Positions 16,326-25,061 of a DNA stretch of 64,000 nt are shown here, piece after piece. The stretch is from the NCBI RefSeq assembly GCF_025154075.1, contig NZ_JAOAMU010000002.1, positions 306,368 to 370,367 of the forward strand, read 5' to 3'. A program made the translations under genes and the position numbers. Each line of letters starts with the position of its first letter. Position 1 is the stretch's first letter. The notes beneath the pieces were generated by a model that was not told where the DNA came from, made no database searches, and saw only the letters and a list, made by a program, of their open reading frames with translations. The DNA comes from Chryseobacterium herbae. Lineage in GTDB: Bacteria > Bacteroidota > Bacteroidia > Flavobacteriales > Weeksellaceae.

Positions 16326-17468
16326 ATGGGAAAAGTAACTATAAGAAAAAAACCAATCAGTAAAGGGCGGCAAACTCTGTACTTAGATTTCTATCCACCT
16401 GTCCAGAATCCAGATACAGGTAAGCAGCAACGGAGGTATTATTTAAAAATTTACATATATAGTAAACCTAAAACTGAACTTGAAAAGGAACATAACCGGG
16501 AGACACTTAGTCTTGCGGAGCATGTCAGGTCAAAAAGGCAATTAGATGTGCAAAATAAAAGATTTGATTTCTTATCTGATGCTAAGCGGAATGGTAATTT
16601 CTTAGACTTTTTTCAGGAGTTAGCAGACAAGAGGTCGGGTACTAATTCCTACAACTGGAAGATGTCAGTAGCCTACTTTATCGCTTTTGCTGGAGAGGTG
16701 TTCCCATTTGCTTATTTAAATGAAACCTTTTGTGAAGGCTACTCAGCTTATCTATTATCTTCTCCTAGTGTTGGAAGGGCAAAGAGAAAGATAAAAACCA
16801 ATACAGCTGTCAGCTACTTTGCGAAATTTAAAACAACGCTAAAAGAAGCTTATAAGAAGGGTTATTTGCCAAAGGATTTGGGACGGATAGTGGATGGTAT
16901 TACTCCTATTGATACACATCGTGAATTTCTTTTTATGGATGAGCTTCAGAATATGGCTGATGCTGAATGTGAGTCGAAAGTCGTAAAAAGAGCAGGTTTG
17001 TTTTCTGCTCTAACCGGTTTTCGTTTCTCAGATATTCAAACATTATTGTGGAGTGAAATACGTGGCGCGAAGGGGAATTATATTATCTTATATGCACAAG
17101 AAAAAACTGCTGCTGCGGAATATTTTCCAGTATCTGATCAGGCAGTTGCTTTATTGGGAGTTCCAGGAAGTCCCAATGAGAGAGTTTTTAAGGATTTAGA
17201 TTATAATCAAGTGGATACTTTGTTACCTGGGTGGTTAATTAACGCAGGAATAAACAGACATTTTACCTTTCACGGATTTAGACATACATTTGCTACGTTA
17301 CAGATAGCATCTGGAACCTCTATATATACAGTTTCAAAGCTACTGGGGCATAAAAGTGTAAAGACAACTGAGATATATGCAAGAATTGTTGATAGCCTTA
17401 AAAAGGAAGCAACAGAGCGGATCAGATTAAATTCACTTACATTGGATGCTATGATTAAAAAAGAGTAG
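16326..17468 (+). CDS. int: Tyrosine recombinase (ICE integrase)
   Basis: A 380-residue site-specific recombinase. The N-terminal arm-binding domain has the KGRQTLYLDFYPP strand pattern (about 14-26), a SAM-like core-binding domain covers about 90-195, and the catalytic domain shows R233 (LTGFRFSD), H316-x-x-R319 (HGFRHTF), H342 (LLGHKS) and nucleophile Y351 (TEIYARI). It inserts and excises the element. Its position just inside mnmE, in the same direction, supports mnmE as target. It is coupled to the preceding HTH gene and followed directly by a GCCA array driving the next gene. Confidence 0.93.
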   Translation: MGKVTIRKKPISKGRQTLYLDFYPPVQNPDTGKQQRRYYLKIYIYSKPKTELEKEHNRETLSLAEHVRSKRQLDVQNKRFDFLSDAKRNGNFLDFFQELADKRSGTNSYNWKMSVAYFIAFAGEVFPFAYLNETFCEGYSAYLLSSPSVGRAKRKIKTNTAVSYFAKFKTTLKEAYKKGYLPKDLGRIVDGITPIDTHREFLFMDELQNMADAECESKVVKRAGLFSALTGFRFSDIQTLLWSEIRGAKGNYIILYAQEKTAAAEYFPVSDQAVALLGVPGSPNERVFKDLDYNQVDTLLPGWLINAGINRHFTFHGFRHTFATLQIASGTSIYTVSKLLGHKSVKTTEIYARIVDSLKKEATERIRLNSLTLDAMIKKE

Positions 17469-17475
17469 CTGAAGT

Positions 17476-17544
17476 GCCAACTAAAGCCATATACTTCTAG
17501 TAAGAGCCATTTTTTGATATGTAAGAAGAATCCCATTACTATTG
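17476..17544 (+). promoter_or_regulatory. GCCA array promoter 1 (for HTH gene at 17559)
   Basis: GCCA starts at 17476, 17486 and 17506, with a degenerate TCTA in register at 17496. TACTATTG (17537-17544), one change from TAnnTTTG, starts 31 bp after the last box. The ATG at 17559 is 14 bp after the -7 box, which supports that start over the upstream TTG. No TTTG -33 box is apparent at the right place. Confidence 0.6.
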
Positions 17545-17558
17545 AAAAAAGAATAAAA

Positions 17559-17900
17559 ATGGGAAATTACACATTTGAACAGCTACCTGCTGTTCTCGGA
17601 AGAATAGAGGCAAAGTTGGATTTAATTGAAAGAGTATTATTGGAAAGTAACACCCCTGTTTTTTTTAGACGAGATGTTTTAACAATTAAGGAAGCTTCAG
17701 TACATCTAAATCTAGCGGTTTCTACATTATATAGCAAGGTTAGCCGAAAGGAGATTCCTGTATGCAAAAAAGGGAAAAAGCTGTACTTCTCACAGAATGA
17801 TTTATCAGAGTGGATTAAGTCAGGAAAGAAGAAAACCAATGAAGAGATTGGAAGGGAAGCAAGTGATATAAGTAAAAAATCTATTAAAAAATACTTTTAG
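17559..17900 (+). CDS. Excisionase-type helix-turn-helix protein
   Basis: A 113-residue protein. Its N-terminal helix (TFEQLPAVLGRIEAKLDLIERVLLE, given here only in outline) is typical of Bacteroidetes ICE HTH proteins. An Xis/MerR-like winged HTH follows (about 47-95): TIKEASVHLNLAVSTLY, SRKEIPVCKKGKKLYF, SQNDLSEWI, then a basic tail. CTnDOT-type elements use similar proteins (Xis2c/Xis2d) for excision and for transfer gene control. It has its own GCCA array promoter and is a candidate for both target and actor of that system. Confidence 0.75.
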   Translation: MGNYTFEQLPAVLGRIEAKLDLIERVLLESNTPVFFRRDVLTIKEASVHLNLAVSTLYSKVSRKEIPVCKKGKKLYFSQNDLSEWIKSGKKKTNEEIGREASDISKKSIKKYF

Positions 17901-17924
17901 GTAGGTACAGAGTTTATAAAGGAA

Positions 17925-17944
17925 GCGCTCGATAGATCGAGCGC
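17925..17944. other. GC-rich hairpin in gene-free 17901-18474
   Basis: GCGCTCGAT (17925-17933) pairs perfectly with ATCGAGCGC (17936-17944) around AG. There is no T tract, so it is not a classical terminator for the upstream HTH gene, though it could slow polymerase. The rest of 17945-18474 shows only a weak minus-strand frame with no recognisable protein features. Confidence 0.5.
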
Positions 17945-18474
17945 GCAGATTCATTTCGGATGCAAAGAGCATTTCTTGATAGGAATAGTTACGTGAATAA
18001 AAATATCTGTCCTAAGGTTTTGAAAATTTCTCCAGTCGGTCGTGTGAGCATAACAGGATTATCCTCGAACACCTTTATAACTGATTTAATACAATTGGAA
18101 TGTTTAACTGCTTGATATAATGTTATTGTAGATTAGGTAAGATAAAGTTTTGTATTTCTACTATAAAAGACGAGAAACATAGAGGGTAACCTGTCCTTGA
18201 GTATTTAAATAAATAGTTTCGATTGAATCTAATGCAGAAGATATACCTGTAAAGGCATTTTTTATCATTAAAATATTCAGGTAGGTTTTTGAAGAATCTA
18301 AGCTGAAGCTCTTGTGCGTATATAAGTTTCTTCAATAAAAGAATTCCTCTAATTTCTTTTTTTTGATCTGTCAATATCCACTCAAAAAAAATAAAAAATA
18401 ATGTATCTAAGTGAACATCAGGATCATTTTACCTACGTTGATACATTCAAAGGCTAAGAATATAATAATAAGTG

Positions 18475-18506
18475 CGTAACCGGTTACGTATTTTTTATTA
18501 TATTTG
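18475..18506 (+). promoter_or_regulatory. MarR operator palindrome and -7 box
   Basis: CGTAACCGGTTACG (18475-18488) is a perfect 14-bp palindrome. TATATTTG (18499-18506) is a perfect TAnnTTTG -7 box. The palindrome is centred about 18 bp upstream of the -7 box and so would overlap the -33 region, the expected place for an autorepressor site. Transcription would start near 18513, so the ATG at 18526 is the likely translation start. Confidence 0.65.
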
Positions 18507-18525
18507 CAAAATGATTTACGAGAAT

Positions 18526-19020
18526 ATGAAGAGTAAAGATTTTTTAAAAGAAGTAAAACTTGCGGGACTGACAAGTCGTTTAAAGAGATTAAGTGATAAT
18601 ATCCTTTATAGCACAAAGGATTTTTATAAATCAGTTGATGCGGATATAGAACCAAATTGGCATCTGATTTTTCTTTTGTTGAAGGAATCAGATTCTCTTA
18701 CTATTATTGATATATCAGAGCGTTTGCAATTATCGCATCCTGCGGTAGTGAAAATTATTAAGAAAATGAAAGCCGCAGGGTATGTAAAAACAAATCCGCA
18801 TTCCCAGGATTCCAGAAAACAAATATTGACATTAACCCCAAAAGCTATACAATCCCTTCCCAAATTTGAAAAATATTGGGATGCATGTGTATTGACAATG
18901 CTAGAGCTCTTGGAGGGGAACTCAACTTTTTTGGACTCATTGGGTAAAATCGAAGAAAAAATAAATGAAAGTAGTTATAAAGAAAGAACATTGAATAATT
19001 TAAAAAACAAAATAAAATGA
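18526..19020 (+). CDS. MarR family transcriptional regulator
   Basis: A 164-residue protein with the MarR winged-helix core (about residues 38-105: EPNWHLIFLLLKESDSLTI, DISERLQLSHPAVVKIIKKM, GYVKTNPHSQDSRKQILTLT). The recognition helix is SHPAVVKIIKKM and the wing is the DSRKQ hairpin. It overlaps dapB by 4 bp (ATGA), so both are in one operon behind a palindromic operator. It probably senses a small molecule that controls the DapB-like gene. Two upstream starts (GTG 18472, ATG 18511) would lie at or before the transcription start and are less likely. Confidence 0.85.
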   Translation: MKSKDFLKEVKLAGLTSRLKRLSDNILYSTKDFYKSVDADIEPNWHLIFLLLKESDSLTIIDISERLQLSHPAVVKIIKKMKAAGYVKTNPHSQDSRKQILTLTPKAIQSLPKFEKYWDACVLTMLELLEGNSTFLDSLGKIEEKINESSYKERTLNNLKNKIK

Positions 19021-19817
19021 TAAAAGTATTTATTGCCGGAGCTACCGGTTGGGCAGGATCAGCATTAAGCAAAGGAGTTTCTGAAAATAAAGATATGTCA
19101 CTTGTGGGAGCTCTTTCAAGAAAACACAGTGGAGAAAATCTTGCAGAAATTCTTGGAATTGAAGATGTTAATATTCCCATATTCGATGATATCGAAACGG
19201 CACTTGACAAAACTGAATTTGATGTGTTGGTAGATTATACCAGACCTGAAGTTGGTAAAAAGAACATCATTGCATCATTGAAGAGAGGTAAAAAAGTTGT
19301 GGTGGGAACTTCTGGTTTGACAAATGAAGACCTAAAGGAGATTGAAGACGTTGCCAATGCTAATAATACCTCTGTACTTGCTGTTGGTAATTTTGCCATA
19401 ACAGTTGTACTCCTTCAGAAGTTTTCGGAAATGGCAGCTCAATATATTCCTAATTTTGAAATTATGGACTATACACACGAAGACAAGATAGACAGCCCAA
19501 GTGGGACAGCAAGAGAATTGGCATATCGTCTTTCTAAGGTTAAGAAACCCAATGTCCATATTTCACCAGATGAACTCGTTGGAGATAAATCTAGTAGGGG
19601 AGCCACTGTGGATGATGTACAGGTACATTCAGTAAGATTACCAGGTTTTGTAATTTCAATTGAGTCCATATTTGGACTAAAAGATGAAAAACTTACGATA
19701 CGCCATGATTCTGGTGCTGGTGCTGAACCCTACCTCAAAGGAGCTTTGTTAGCAATAGAAAAAGTTGGATCTTTTAAAGGGTTGAGACGTGGTCTGGATT
19801 CAGTAATGGATTTTTAG
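19017..19817 (+). CDS. dapB: DapB-like 4-hydroxy-tetrahydrodipicolinate reductase
   Basis: A 266-residue protein. The N-terminal NAD(P)H-binding motif is FIAGATGWAGSAL (about 5-17); the middle has VDYTRPE and VVGTSGLT, and the C-terminal DapB domain has KIDSPSGTA (about 162-170) and VHSVRLPGFVI. In housekeeping DapB the catalytic region is HHRHK-like; here it reads THEDK, so one histidine of the pair is replaced. Coupling to a MarR regulator inside a mobile element argues for an accessory role rather than lysine/peptidoglycan supply. A functional lysine enzyme is possible; a changed substrate is inference. Confidence 0.75.
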   Translation: MIKVFIAGATGWAGSALSKGVSENKDMSLVGALSRKHSGENLAEILGIEDVNIPIFDDIETALDKTEFDVLVDYTRPEVGKKNIIASLKRGKKVVVGTSGLTNEDLKEIEDVANANNTSVLAVGNFAITVVLLQKFSEMAAQYIPNFEIMDYTHEDKIDSPSGTARELAYRLSKVKKPNVHISPDELVGDKSSRGATVDDVQVHSVRLPGFVISIESIFGLKDEKLTIRHDSGAGAEPYLKGALLAIEKVGSFKGLRRGLDSVMDF

Positions 19818-19830
19818 TAATAAAAGAAAA

Positions 19831-19941
19831 ATGATACGATATATTTTACTAGTTCTTGTTGGATCTATAAGTTTTGGTGCACGTATTTTTATGGTCATGG
19901 AGATGGTTAATAAGTCTTTTTTTCATACGACTACAACTTAA
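19831..19941 (+). pseudogene. Possible truncated EamA-type transporter start (36 aa)
   Basis: A 36-residue frame, MIRYILLVLVGSISFGARIF then VMEMVNKSFFHTTTT, begins 13 bp after dapB. The first 20 residues resemble the first helix of EamA/DMT drug-metabolite transporters, but the frame stops right after. It may be the stub of a transporter once co-transcribed with marR-dapB, or a chance small membrane peptide. Confidence 0.3.
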
Positions 19942-20003
19942 TAAGCATAAATTAGCCTCTAGTACGCAATCATTCTTTTTCATACATTTACACAAAATAA
20001 TTT

Positions 20004-20360
20004 ATGAAAAAGAAGGTTGTCCTTATTCAGGATAATGAAGATATTCTGGATATAATGGATCAGGTATTAAAGGAGGAAGGTTTCGATGTCACCTCATCAT
20101 TAACAACCGAGCCCGTTAAAAAACTTGACATGATTGAACCTGATATAGTTATTGTAGATGACAACATCAAAGGACAAAAGAAGGGATCAGAGGTTATTGG
20201 AGAATTAAAATCTGATCCTTTAACTGAAGATGTATCTGCTGTATTAACTTCAACATCTCCTGACGTGTCTAAGCACGCTAAGGAATGCAAAGCAGATGAC
20301 TTTATCCAGAAACCATTTGATATCGATCATATGATAGATGTAGTCAAAAAAAATTCCTAG
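20004..20360 (+). CDS. Single-domain response regulator (CheY-like)
   Basis: A 118-residue receiver domain without output domain. The acidic pocket is QDNED (about 9-13, first acid replaced by Q), the phosphoacceptor is likely Asp52 in VIVDDNIKG, and the conserved lysine is K103 in FIQKPFD. The usual Thr/Ser is at LTSTSPD (about 81-87). It ends at the receiver fold, so it would act by protein contact, as CheY does. No histidine kinase is nearby; a partner on the chromosome is required. It lies within ICE cargo, 186 bp after dapB. Confidence 0.85.
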   Translation: MKKKVVLIQDNEDILDIMDQVLKEEGFDVTSSLTTEPVKKLDMIEPDIVIVDDNIKGQKKGSEVIGELKSDPLTEDVSAVLTSTSPDVSKHAKECKADDFIQKPFDIDHMIDVVKKNS

Positions 20361-20537
20361 TCTATTTTTCCATATTTATCACAATTCGATTCCTAATTAT
20401 TAATGAAATACCAGTCATAATTTACATGCGGATCCAAGGGAGGAATGATCTTTTGTACTGAAATGAAATCACTAATTGTTTAAAATTGTCAAAGCTGCTG
20501 TTAGCTGTCATATTTATAATTTACAACTGATAGATTT

Positions 20538-21125
20538 TTATCGTAAAGAGTCAATCGCTACAACAGCATCTGCCTTGAATGTTTGTCTAATACGCATTTG
20601 TTCTTCTTTTTCCAGTACGTGCTTAAATGCATTTTGTTTTAAAAACGCTATTGTATGCGTATGATATTCTGCTAGGAATTCAGTTATAGATAGTACATCG
20701 CTGTAATAGTCTTGACTTTCAAAGTTAAACTGACAGCTGCTTTCATAAGAAAGAAATATTTCGCCGCCGCCGATTTCATATTCAACCTGAATGGTAAATT
20801 TATCAGGGTTATCGGAAGATAGTATTGATTCCCTGGGGATTTCATTATCTATACTGTAAAGAATATCAAATGTAATGATGAGAGTGTTTACAGACTCAAC
20901 GATCATACTTGTAAAACTAAAGCCAGACTCATAGCTGCCATTTGTAAGACTTTTACCGAAATGCTCTTCATTGACTGTATATTCAGTCAATGTAATAGGC
21001 TGTACGTTAAATATTTTCATTAGAAGGTGATTTGTTAATTGGCCATTGGTCAGTTTATAAAATTCAGTTCGGCTTGAGCTCGCTAAATCATGATTTTTTC
21101 TCTGGATTTGTTTACAACATAACAT
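20538..21125 (-). CDS. Hypothetical protein, co-transcribed with a lipoprotein
   Basis: A frame of up to 195 residues; an internal ATG at 21020 (MKIFNVQPI) would give 160 residues and is a possible true start. No signal peptide or membrane segment is clear. The middle is rich in beta-prone stretches (SGFSFTSMIVESVNTLIITF, FTIQVEYEIGGGEIFLSYES). It follows the lipoprotein gene by 15 bp on the same strand, so the pair is probably one operon. I do not recognise a family. Confidence 0.55.
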   Translation of the reverse strand: MLCCKQIQRKNHDLASSSRTEFYKLTNGQLTNHLLMKIFNVQPITLTEYTVNEEHFGKSLTNGSYESGFSFTSMIVESVNTLIITFDILYSIDNEIPRESILSSDNPDKFTIQVEYEIGGGEIFLSYESSCQFNFESQDYYSDVLSITEFLAEYHTHTIAFLKQNAFKHVLEKEEQMRIRQTFKADAVVAIDSLR

Positions 21126-21140
21126 TTATTATTTTAAAGT

Positions 21141-22079
21141 TTAGGGAAGATATGCTGACATAACTCTAGTTGTTGGTGGCACTGGCCTTTGAGTGACTTT
21201 ACTAACTGGGCTTTGACCAGGTCTGGTCACAGTATGCCTCACTATTTTTGTGGCATTCCAGGTCAATGTAATAGTTGGGAAACCATATGGGCTATGTTCA
21301 TAAGACTTGTTTGTTAGCGTTGTGTACCAGGTATCTTCTGTTCCATCTGGCAAATAAGTTGTCGAGGAACCGTTTACAACTGTCATAGACATGTCGACAG
21401 ATTCAACAATTGCCATAGGCGCACCGGATCCCAAGTATGCTGAGCAATGGAGCAATGCTGAACACGTTATTTTGGCGGGATTTTTACTTGAGATGCCTGC
21501 AATGTCTAATTCTGATTCGGTTTCTATTATGTCGTTAACAGTAAGATTCTGATTCCATGAAGTAGGGGTGCCAACCCCACCTGGATCACCCGTGCCTCCG
21601 CCACCACCAGGTAAGTAAGGATCATCAAGGTCTCCACAGTCGGAAGTTATGAGGTTGGGTACATCTGGCTTCACGGGGGTCCAGGTCATATTATAAAAAC
21701 TAGCGAACGTCCTAGCTTCATTATCAAAATTATAAGCAGCCGCTCTCGCTTCTACCTGCGTTGCAAATGTTCTATTCACAAGCAAATCTGCCATATTTTG
21801 AAGTTGAGTTACTACCATATTGTAGTCTGGGTTCAAACTAGAACCCTCGGCTAGCCCCCCAATGGCGGCTACTGAATATTTACAAGACGGCTTTGCAGTG
21901 AGGCTAGTGGCTGACTCTTTTAATAACCGTGTATTCTGTTTTACAGCTTTTGATGTTATTTTTATAGTTTGCTGCTCATTCTCTTCTTTTGTACAAGAGT
22001 TTAAAATAAATAAGATTGACAGCACAATGCCAATTTTAAAAGCAATTGTTTTCAGTAGATAAGTTTGTTTTATTTTCAC
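21141..22079 (-). CDS. Hypothetical lipoprotein
   Basis: A 312-residue protein with a lipoprotein signal (hydrophobic stretch about 12-28 ending ILFILNSC). A short charged linker TKEENEQQ follows, and a glycine/proline hinge (LPGGGGGTGDPGGVGTP, about 155-171) separates two domains. The N-terminal domain is helical (VTQLQNMADLLVNR, EARAAAYNF), the C-terminal domain beta-rich with four or more cysteines in total. It would be exposed on a membrane surface. No known family is recognised. It is first in a two-gene operon with the next minus-strand gene. Confidence 0.65.
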   Translation of the reverse strand: MKIKQTYLLKTIAFKIGIVLSILFILNSCTKEENEQQTIKITSKAVKQNTRLLKESATSLTAKPSCKYSVAAIGGLAEGSSLNPDYNMVVTQLQNMADLLVNRTFATQVEARAAAYNFDNEARTFASFYNMTWTPVKPDVPNLITSDCGDLDDPYLPGGGGGTGDPGGVGTPTSWNQNLTVNDIIETESELDIAGISSKNPAKITCSALLHCSAYLGSGAPMAIVESVDMSMTVVNGSSTTYLPDGTEDTWYTTLTNKSYEHSPYGFPTITLTWNATKIVRHTVTRPGQSPVSKVTQRPVPPTTRVMSAYLP

Positions 22080-22449
22080 TGGTATAATTTTTTTTTGTTT
22101 GATACAAGAGCTCGATGTAGTTATTACATCCTATTTAATATGGTCATTCATTTTTCTTGAAAATTACTCAACAAGAAGTGCGATCACTAAAATTTCCTAT
22201 CAGGTTTACTATATCTAAAGTATTTAAAATTCAAACACAAGTCACCTGTTTTGGAATAATAATTTCCTCGCTATGATAATATTGAAAAAAGAACGTCATT
22301 TTGTTAAATGATAAATGAAGTAGTATTCGAATATTATAAACACAAAAAATTACCACTCGAAAATTAGCGTTCTTTTGTATGGATTTTTCGCTTTGTTATT
22401 ATTTATCGAATAATAAATGTAGTTTTAAGTTATTCCTAATTTGAATTCT
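22080..22449. other. Gene-free AT-rich spacer with a long inverted repeat
   Basis: This spacer separates divergent orphan operons. AAAAGAACG (22287-22295) and CGTTCTTTT (22368-22376) form a 9-bp inverted repeat 72 bp apart, with an ATTCGAAT palindrome between them. It could be a regulatory region or the trace of an insertion. No gene is seen. Confidence 0.35.
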
Positions 22450-22698
22450 ATGCTTACCAATAAAAAATATAAGTCTGATAAAGTAGTACTTCCTTTACTT
22501 GTTGTTTTACTAGTGGTACTTTTTTTTATCCCTAAGCTTTATACTGTTTATTCATTAATAATATTTGTTACAATTCTTTTTGGGATTATTATTTTTCGCT
22601 ATCTCAAAGAAAACAACCGAAAGTGGGCCTTGTACAATGTACTTGCCTTAGTAATAGCTTACTTAATTATCGCTGTATATGAAAACCTGGCACATTAA
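22450..22698 (+). CDS. Small membrane protein, three predicted helices
   Basis: An 82-residue protein starting MLTNKKYKSDK. Hydrophobic segments are at about 12-28 (VVLPLLVVLLVVLFF), 33-50 (VYSLIIFVTILFGIIIF) and 62-77 (ALYNVLALVIAYLIIAV). Its last 20 bp overlap the next gene, suggesting coupled translation and joint function. The frame also extends to a TTG at 22441. The family is not recognised; small size and pairing with a soluble partner could fit an anchor or immunity-like role, but that is speculation. Confidence 0.5.
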   Translation: MLTNKKYKSDKVVLPLLVVLLVVLFFIPKLYTVYSLIIFVTILFGIIIFRYLKENNRKWALYNVLALVIAYLIIAVYENLAH

Positions 22699-23485
22699 AT
22701 CACACAACATTCTATTGTCTGGAGACGGAGAAAATACAAATTCCCTTCAATTCAACGGTTTATGGATAAAGTTTGAGGAGGAGGGGCAAACCCTGAAAGT
22801 TCAGGCGCATAAATGTAGCTTTACAGATACCGTTACTGCCAGGGGAGGACAAGGGAAAATTAGAATGGGTGAAACAGTGCGTTCGGATCGTAGAATAGAT
22901 AAGGTTGGAGGTGTGCTGAAAGTCTCCTCTAACGGCGCAAGTAAACACGAGAGCTTACTTACTCTAGGACGTGTGCAAGGTCTATTTCCTCGGGGGGTAA
23001 GTAATTTCAATAATTTAATTTATAATATAAGATCATACAACAAAGCTCATTTTGAAGACGGCGAAAACTATTACAATACTCGAAACAGCTACGGAAGATC
23101 CGATTTAGACAGTATTTTTACATTAGGATCTACAGGACCATTATTAGGAAGTACTTTGTCCGCGGCTACGGAATCTTTAAAGATATTTGGTATCCTTGGA
23201 ACAATAAATGATATTGCCAGCCTAAAATTTGACGTTTCATTTAGCAGTCTCTATGAAAATCTGGTCAGCCAATCTTCAAAAAAACCGGTACTTATCATTG
23301 ATTTTGATAAAGAAAACGATAGTTTAAAGGACTCTGCTGGGAATGTCGTAAGAGCATTTAGTAAAAATATCATCGAAAGGCGCGATGAGAGCATAACTGA
23401 AGATAGCATTCTATCCTCGATGTGGCATAGCGTTTCGGATTATCTGGATGGCTATGTTAAACGAGCTAAAAGTAACATGAGATAA
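22679..23485 (+). CDS. Hypothetical protein, overlaps membrane gene
   Basis: A 268-residue protein without signal peptide. The N-terminal half is charged and beta-rich (SLQFNGLWIKFEEEGQTLKV, TARGGQGKIRMGETVRSDRR). The middle has a glycine-rich SIFTLGSTGPLLGSTLSAA stretch, and the C-terminal part is helical with LIIDFDKENDS and a basic end. No family is recognised. The start at 22679 lies inside the preceding membrane-protein gene, in a different frame. The pair stands alone between minus-strand lipoproteins and rteC and is probably cargo of the element. Confidence 0.5.
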   Translation: MKTWHIKSHNILLSGDGENTNSLQFNGLWIKFEEEGQTLKVQAHKCSFTDTVTARGGQGKIRMGETVRSDRRIDKVGGVLKVSSNGASKHESLLTLGRVQGLFPRGVSNFNNLIYNIRSYNKAHFEDGENYYNTRNSYGRSDLDSIFTLGSTGPLLGSTLSAATESLKIFGILGTINDIASLKFDVSFSSLYENLVSQSSKKPVLIIDFDKENDSLKDSAGNVVRAFSKNIIERRDESITEDSILSSMWHSVSDYLDGYVKRAKSNMR

Positions 23486-23940
23486 TTGCTGCTAGAAATT
23501 GAATCTGCCGGTAATAACTTTGAAAAATATCATATACAAAAATAAAGATTTGGTAGGTTGAACTTTATGCCTGATTAACTTCATTGGCTCCGATGACTGA
23601 TCAGTTTCCACTTGCCACCCAAGGTTCTCACTCTATTGTATTGCATTCATGTCAGTTCCTTTTCCTGATTCTAAATGGTGAATGTGAAACTAAAAAATCC
23701 CTCCAAATAACATATAGATGTTAAGATCAAAAATTATCAATTATTTCTCTCTTTTACTATAAAATAATAGCAGAAGTACTCGATAGAAATCCCACTTTTA
23801 TTACATCTGAGATGTATAAAATTCGTTAAAACTGTGTAAATATTTCTCACAGTAGAGAAATATATAATTAAAAGTATTAAGTTGAGTTAACTAAATCGCC
23901 CTCTAGGGGAATATTAATATTCACTTAAAAACCTTTAACC
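23486..23940. other. Gene-free spacer upstream of rteC
   Basis: About 455 bp of AT-rich sequence without a credible gene. It must hold the rteC promoter. No GCCA array and no perfect TAnnTTTG box is seen close to the rteC ATG. Confidence 0.4.
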
Positions 23941-24774
23941 ATGGTACAACGAATTTATAGGGATGCTCTATTAAGCATTTCTCAACATGAGCAGAGAGTC
24001 AGCCTTGAATCCTCACACATTATTGATGAATCCTACCGCATGACGATTTTTCTCCGGGAACTGCTCTCTCAGATGAAAGATTATGTATTAGCTCACGGAT
24101 TCTTAAGTAAACATGAAGAGATCGAATTTTTCAGAAAGATTAAACCTCAGATTCTGGGTAAGCTTATCTTTTACAACAAATTGTATAGGATAGAATCATC
24201 ATGTCCTTTTTCTGGTGGAAAAATGTATCAGAAATATTATTCTGCTGAATTGCAAAGCCTGAAACAGGAGTACACTGAACAAATCTGTAATTCTGATTTT
24301 TTCCGATATTACAGATCTGGTCGAACTGATCTTGATCATGAATACTTTGAACTTGGAAAAATCAATTTCAATGGGGGGCTGAATAGCTATGTATTTGAAG
24401 TTGATCCCCATTTCTCTACCTATTATGACTACAAGGTTTCGCGTATTATTGCTAATGAACTGCTATACTCTTATCTGCTCTCTAAAATCAGTACTGATGG
24501 TTCGGAAGCTCAGGTAAGTGATAAGGATTTTTATTGGACAGATTCCAAGAATGCACTTATTGAACTTATTTATGCCTTATGTGCATCAGAGTGTATTTCT
24601 GGAGGAAAAATTGGCATCCGCAAGATGAGTATTGTATTCCAGGTGCTTTTCCGGATACAGCTGGGTGATATCCATCATGCCTTCCACCGGATGAAAGACC
24701 GCGCAGGAAGCAGAACCTCTTATCTGGATCATCTTAAAACTTCCTTGGAAGAATATATGGATAAGGACTTATAA
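23941..24774 (+). CDS. rteC: RteC family regulator of element excision
   Basis: A 277-residue RteC-type protein: mostly helical, with KPQILGKLIFYNKLYRIESSCP (given in outline; about 63-84), the SDFFRYYRSGRTDLDHEYFELGK region (about 119-141), and a C-terminal winged-helix part (IELIYALCASECISGGKIGI and FHRMKDRAGSRTSYLDHLK). In CTnDOT, RteC activates the excision operon promoter. The same order holds here: the HTH-DUF3945-topoisomerase III operon follows. No RteA/RteB two-component pair is in the window, so its own control must differ. Confidence 0.85.
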   Translation: MVQRIYRDALLSISQHEQRVSLESSHIIDESYRMTIFLRELLSQMKDYVLAHGFLSKHEEIEFFRKIKPQILGKLIFYNKLYRIESSCPFSGGKMYQKYYSAELQSLKQEYTEQICNSDFFRYYRSGRTDLDHEYFELGKINFNGGLNSYVFEVDPHFSTYYDYKVSRIIANELLYSYLLSKISTDGSEAQVSDKDFYWTDSKNALIELIYALCASECISGGKIGIRKMSIVFQVLFRIQLGDIHHAFHRMKDRAGSRTSYLDHLKTSLEEYMDKDL

Positions 24775-25061
24775 ATGATTTTCCATATCATTATCATTTT
24801 CCCTCTTACAGTTGTATGTGGGAATAATCTCGGCTTTATGTGACAAAGCCTGTTTTCTCTTTTTTCGCCCATGCCTGCCAATTGGCAAAATCGTCCCTTT
24901 TTAAATGAATGCCCCCGTAAAATACGTAAGTTTCATATTATTAGGGTGTTGTTGAATTCAATAAAATTTAAAAAACCCTTGTTTTCCATTGGTGGCACTT
25001 GGCGGATATTTCCCTGCAGGCTGCTGATTTTTGTACATAACTACTAACCAAAATCTGTACA
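24775..25061 (+). promoter_or_regulatory. Excision operon control region with TGCCAATTGGCA palindrome
   Basis: The spacer between rteC and the excision genes contains a perfect 12-bp palindrome TGCCAATTGGCA (24876-24887). Further down is TTGGTGGCACTTGGCGG (24989-25005). GATTTTTG (25026-25033) differs from TAnnTTTG at one base. By analogy with CTnDOT this is where RteC would act. The TTGGC/GCCAA words share the core of the GCCA arrays but are inverted, not phased by 10 bp. Confidence 0.4.

Noticed and set aside
18123..18374. Minus-strand frame of 83 codons in the marR upstream spacer
   Set aside because: No signal, domain or coupled neighbour; composition looks random and AT-driven.
24989..25005. 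A seventh GCCA array in the excision promoter
   Set aside because: The TTGGC words are inverted and spaced 4-7 bp, not 10 bp, so they do not fit the class.
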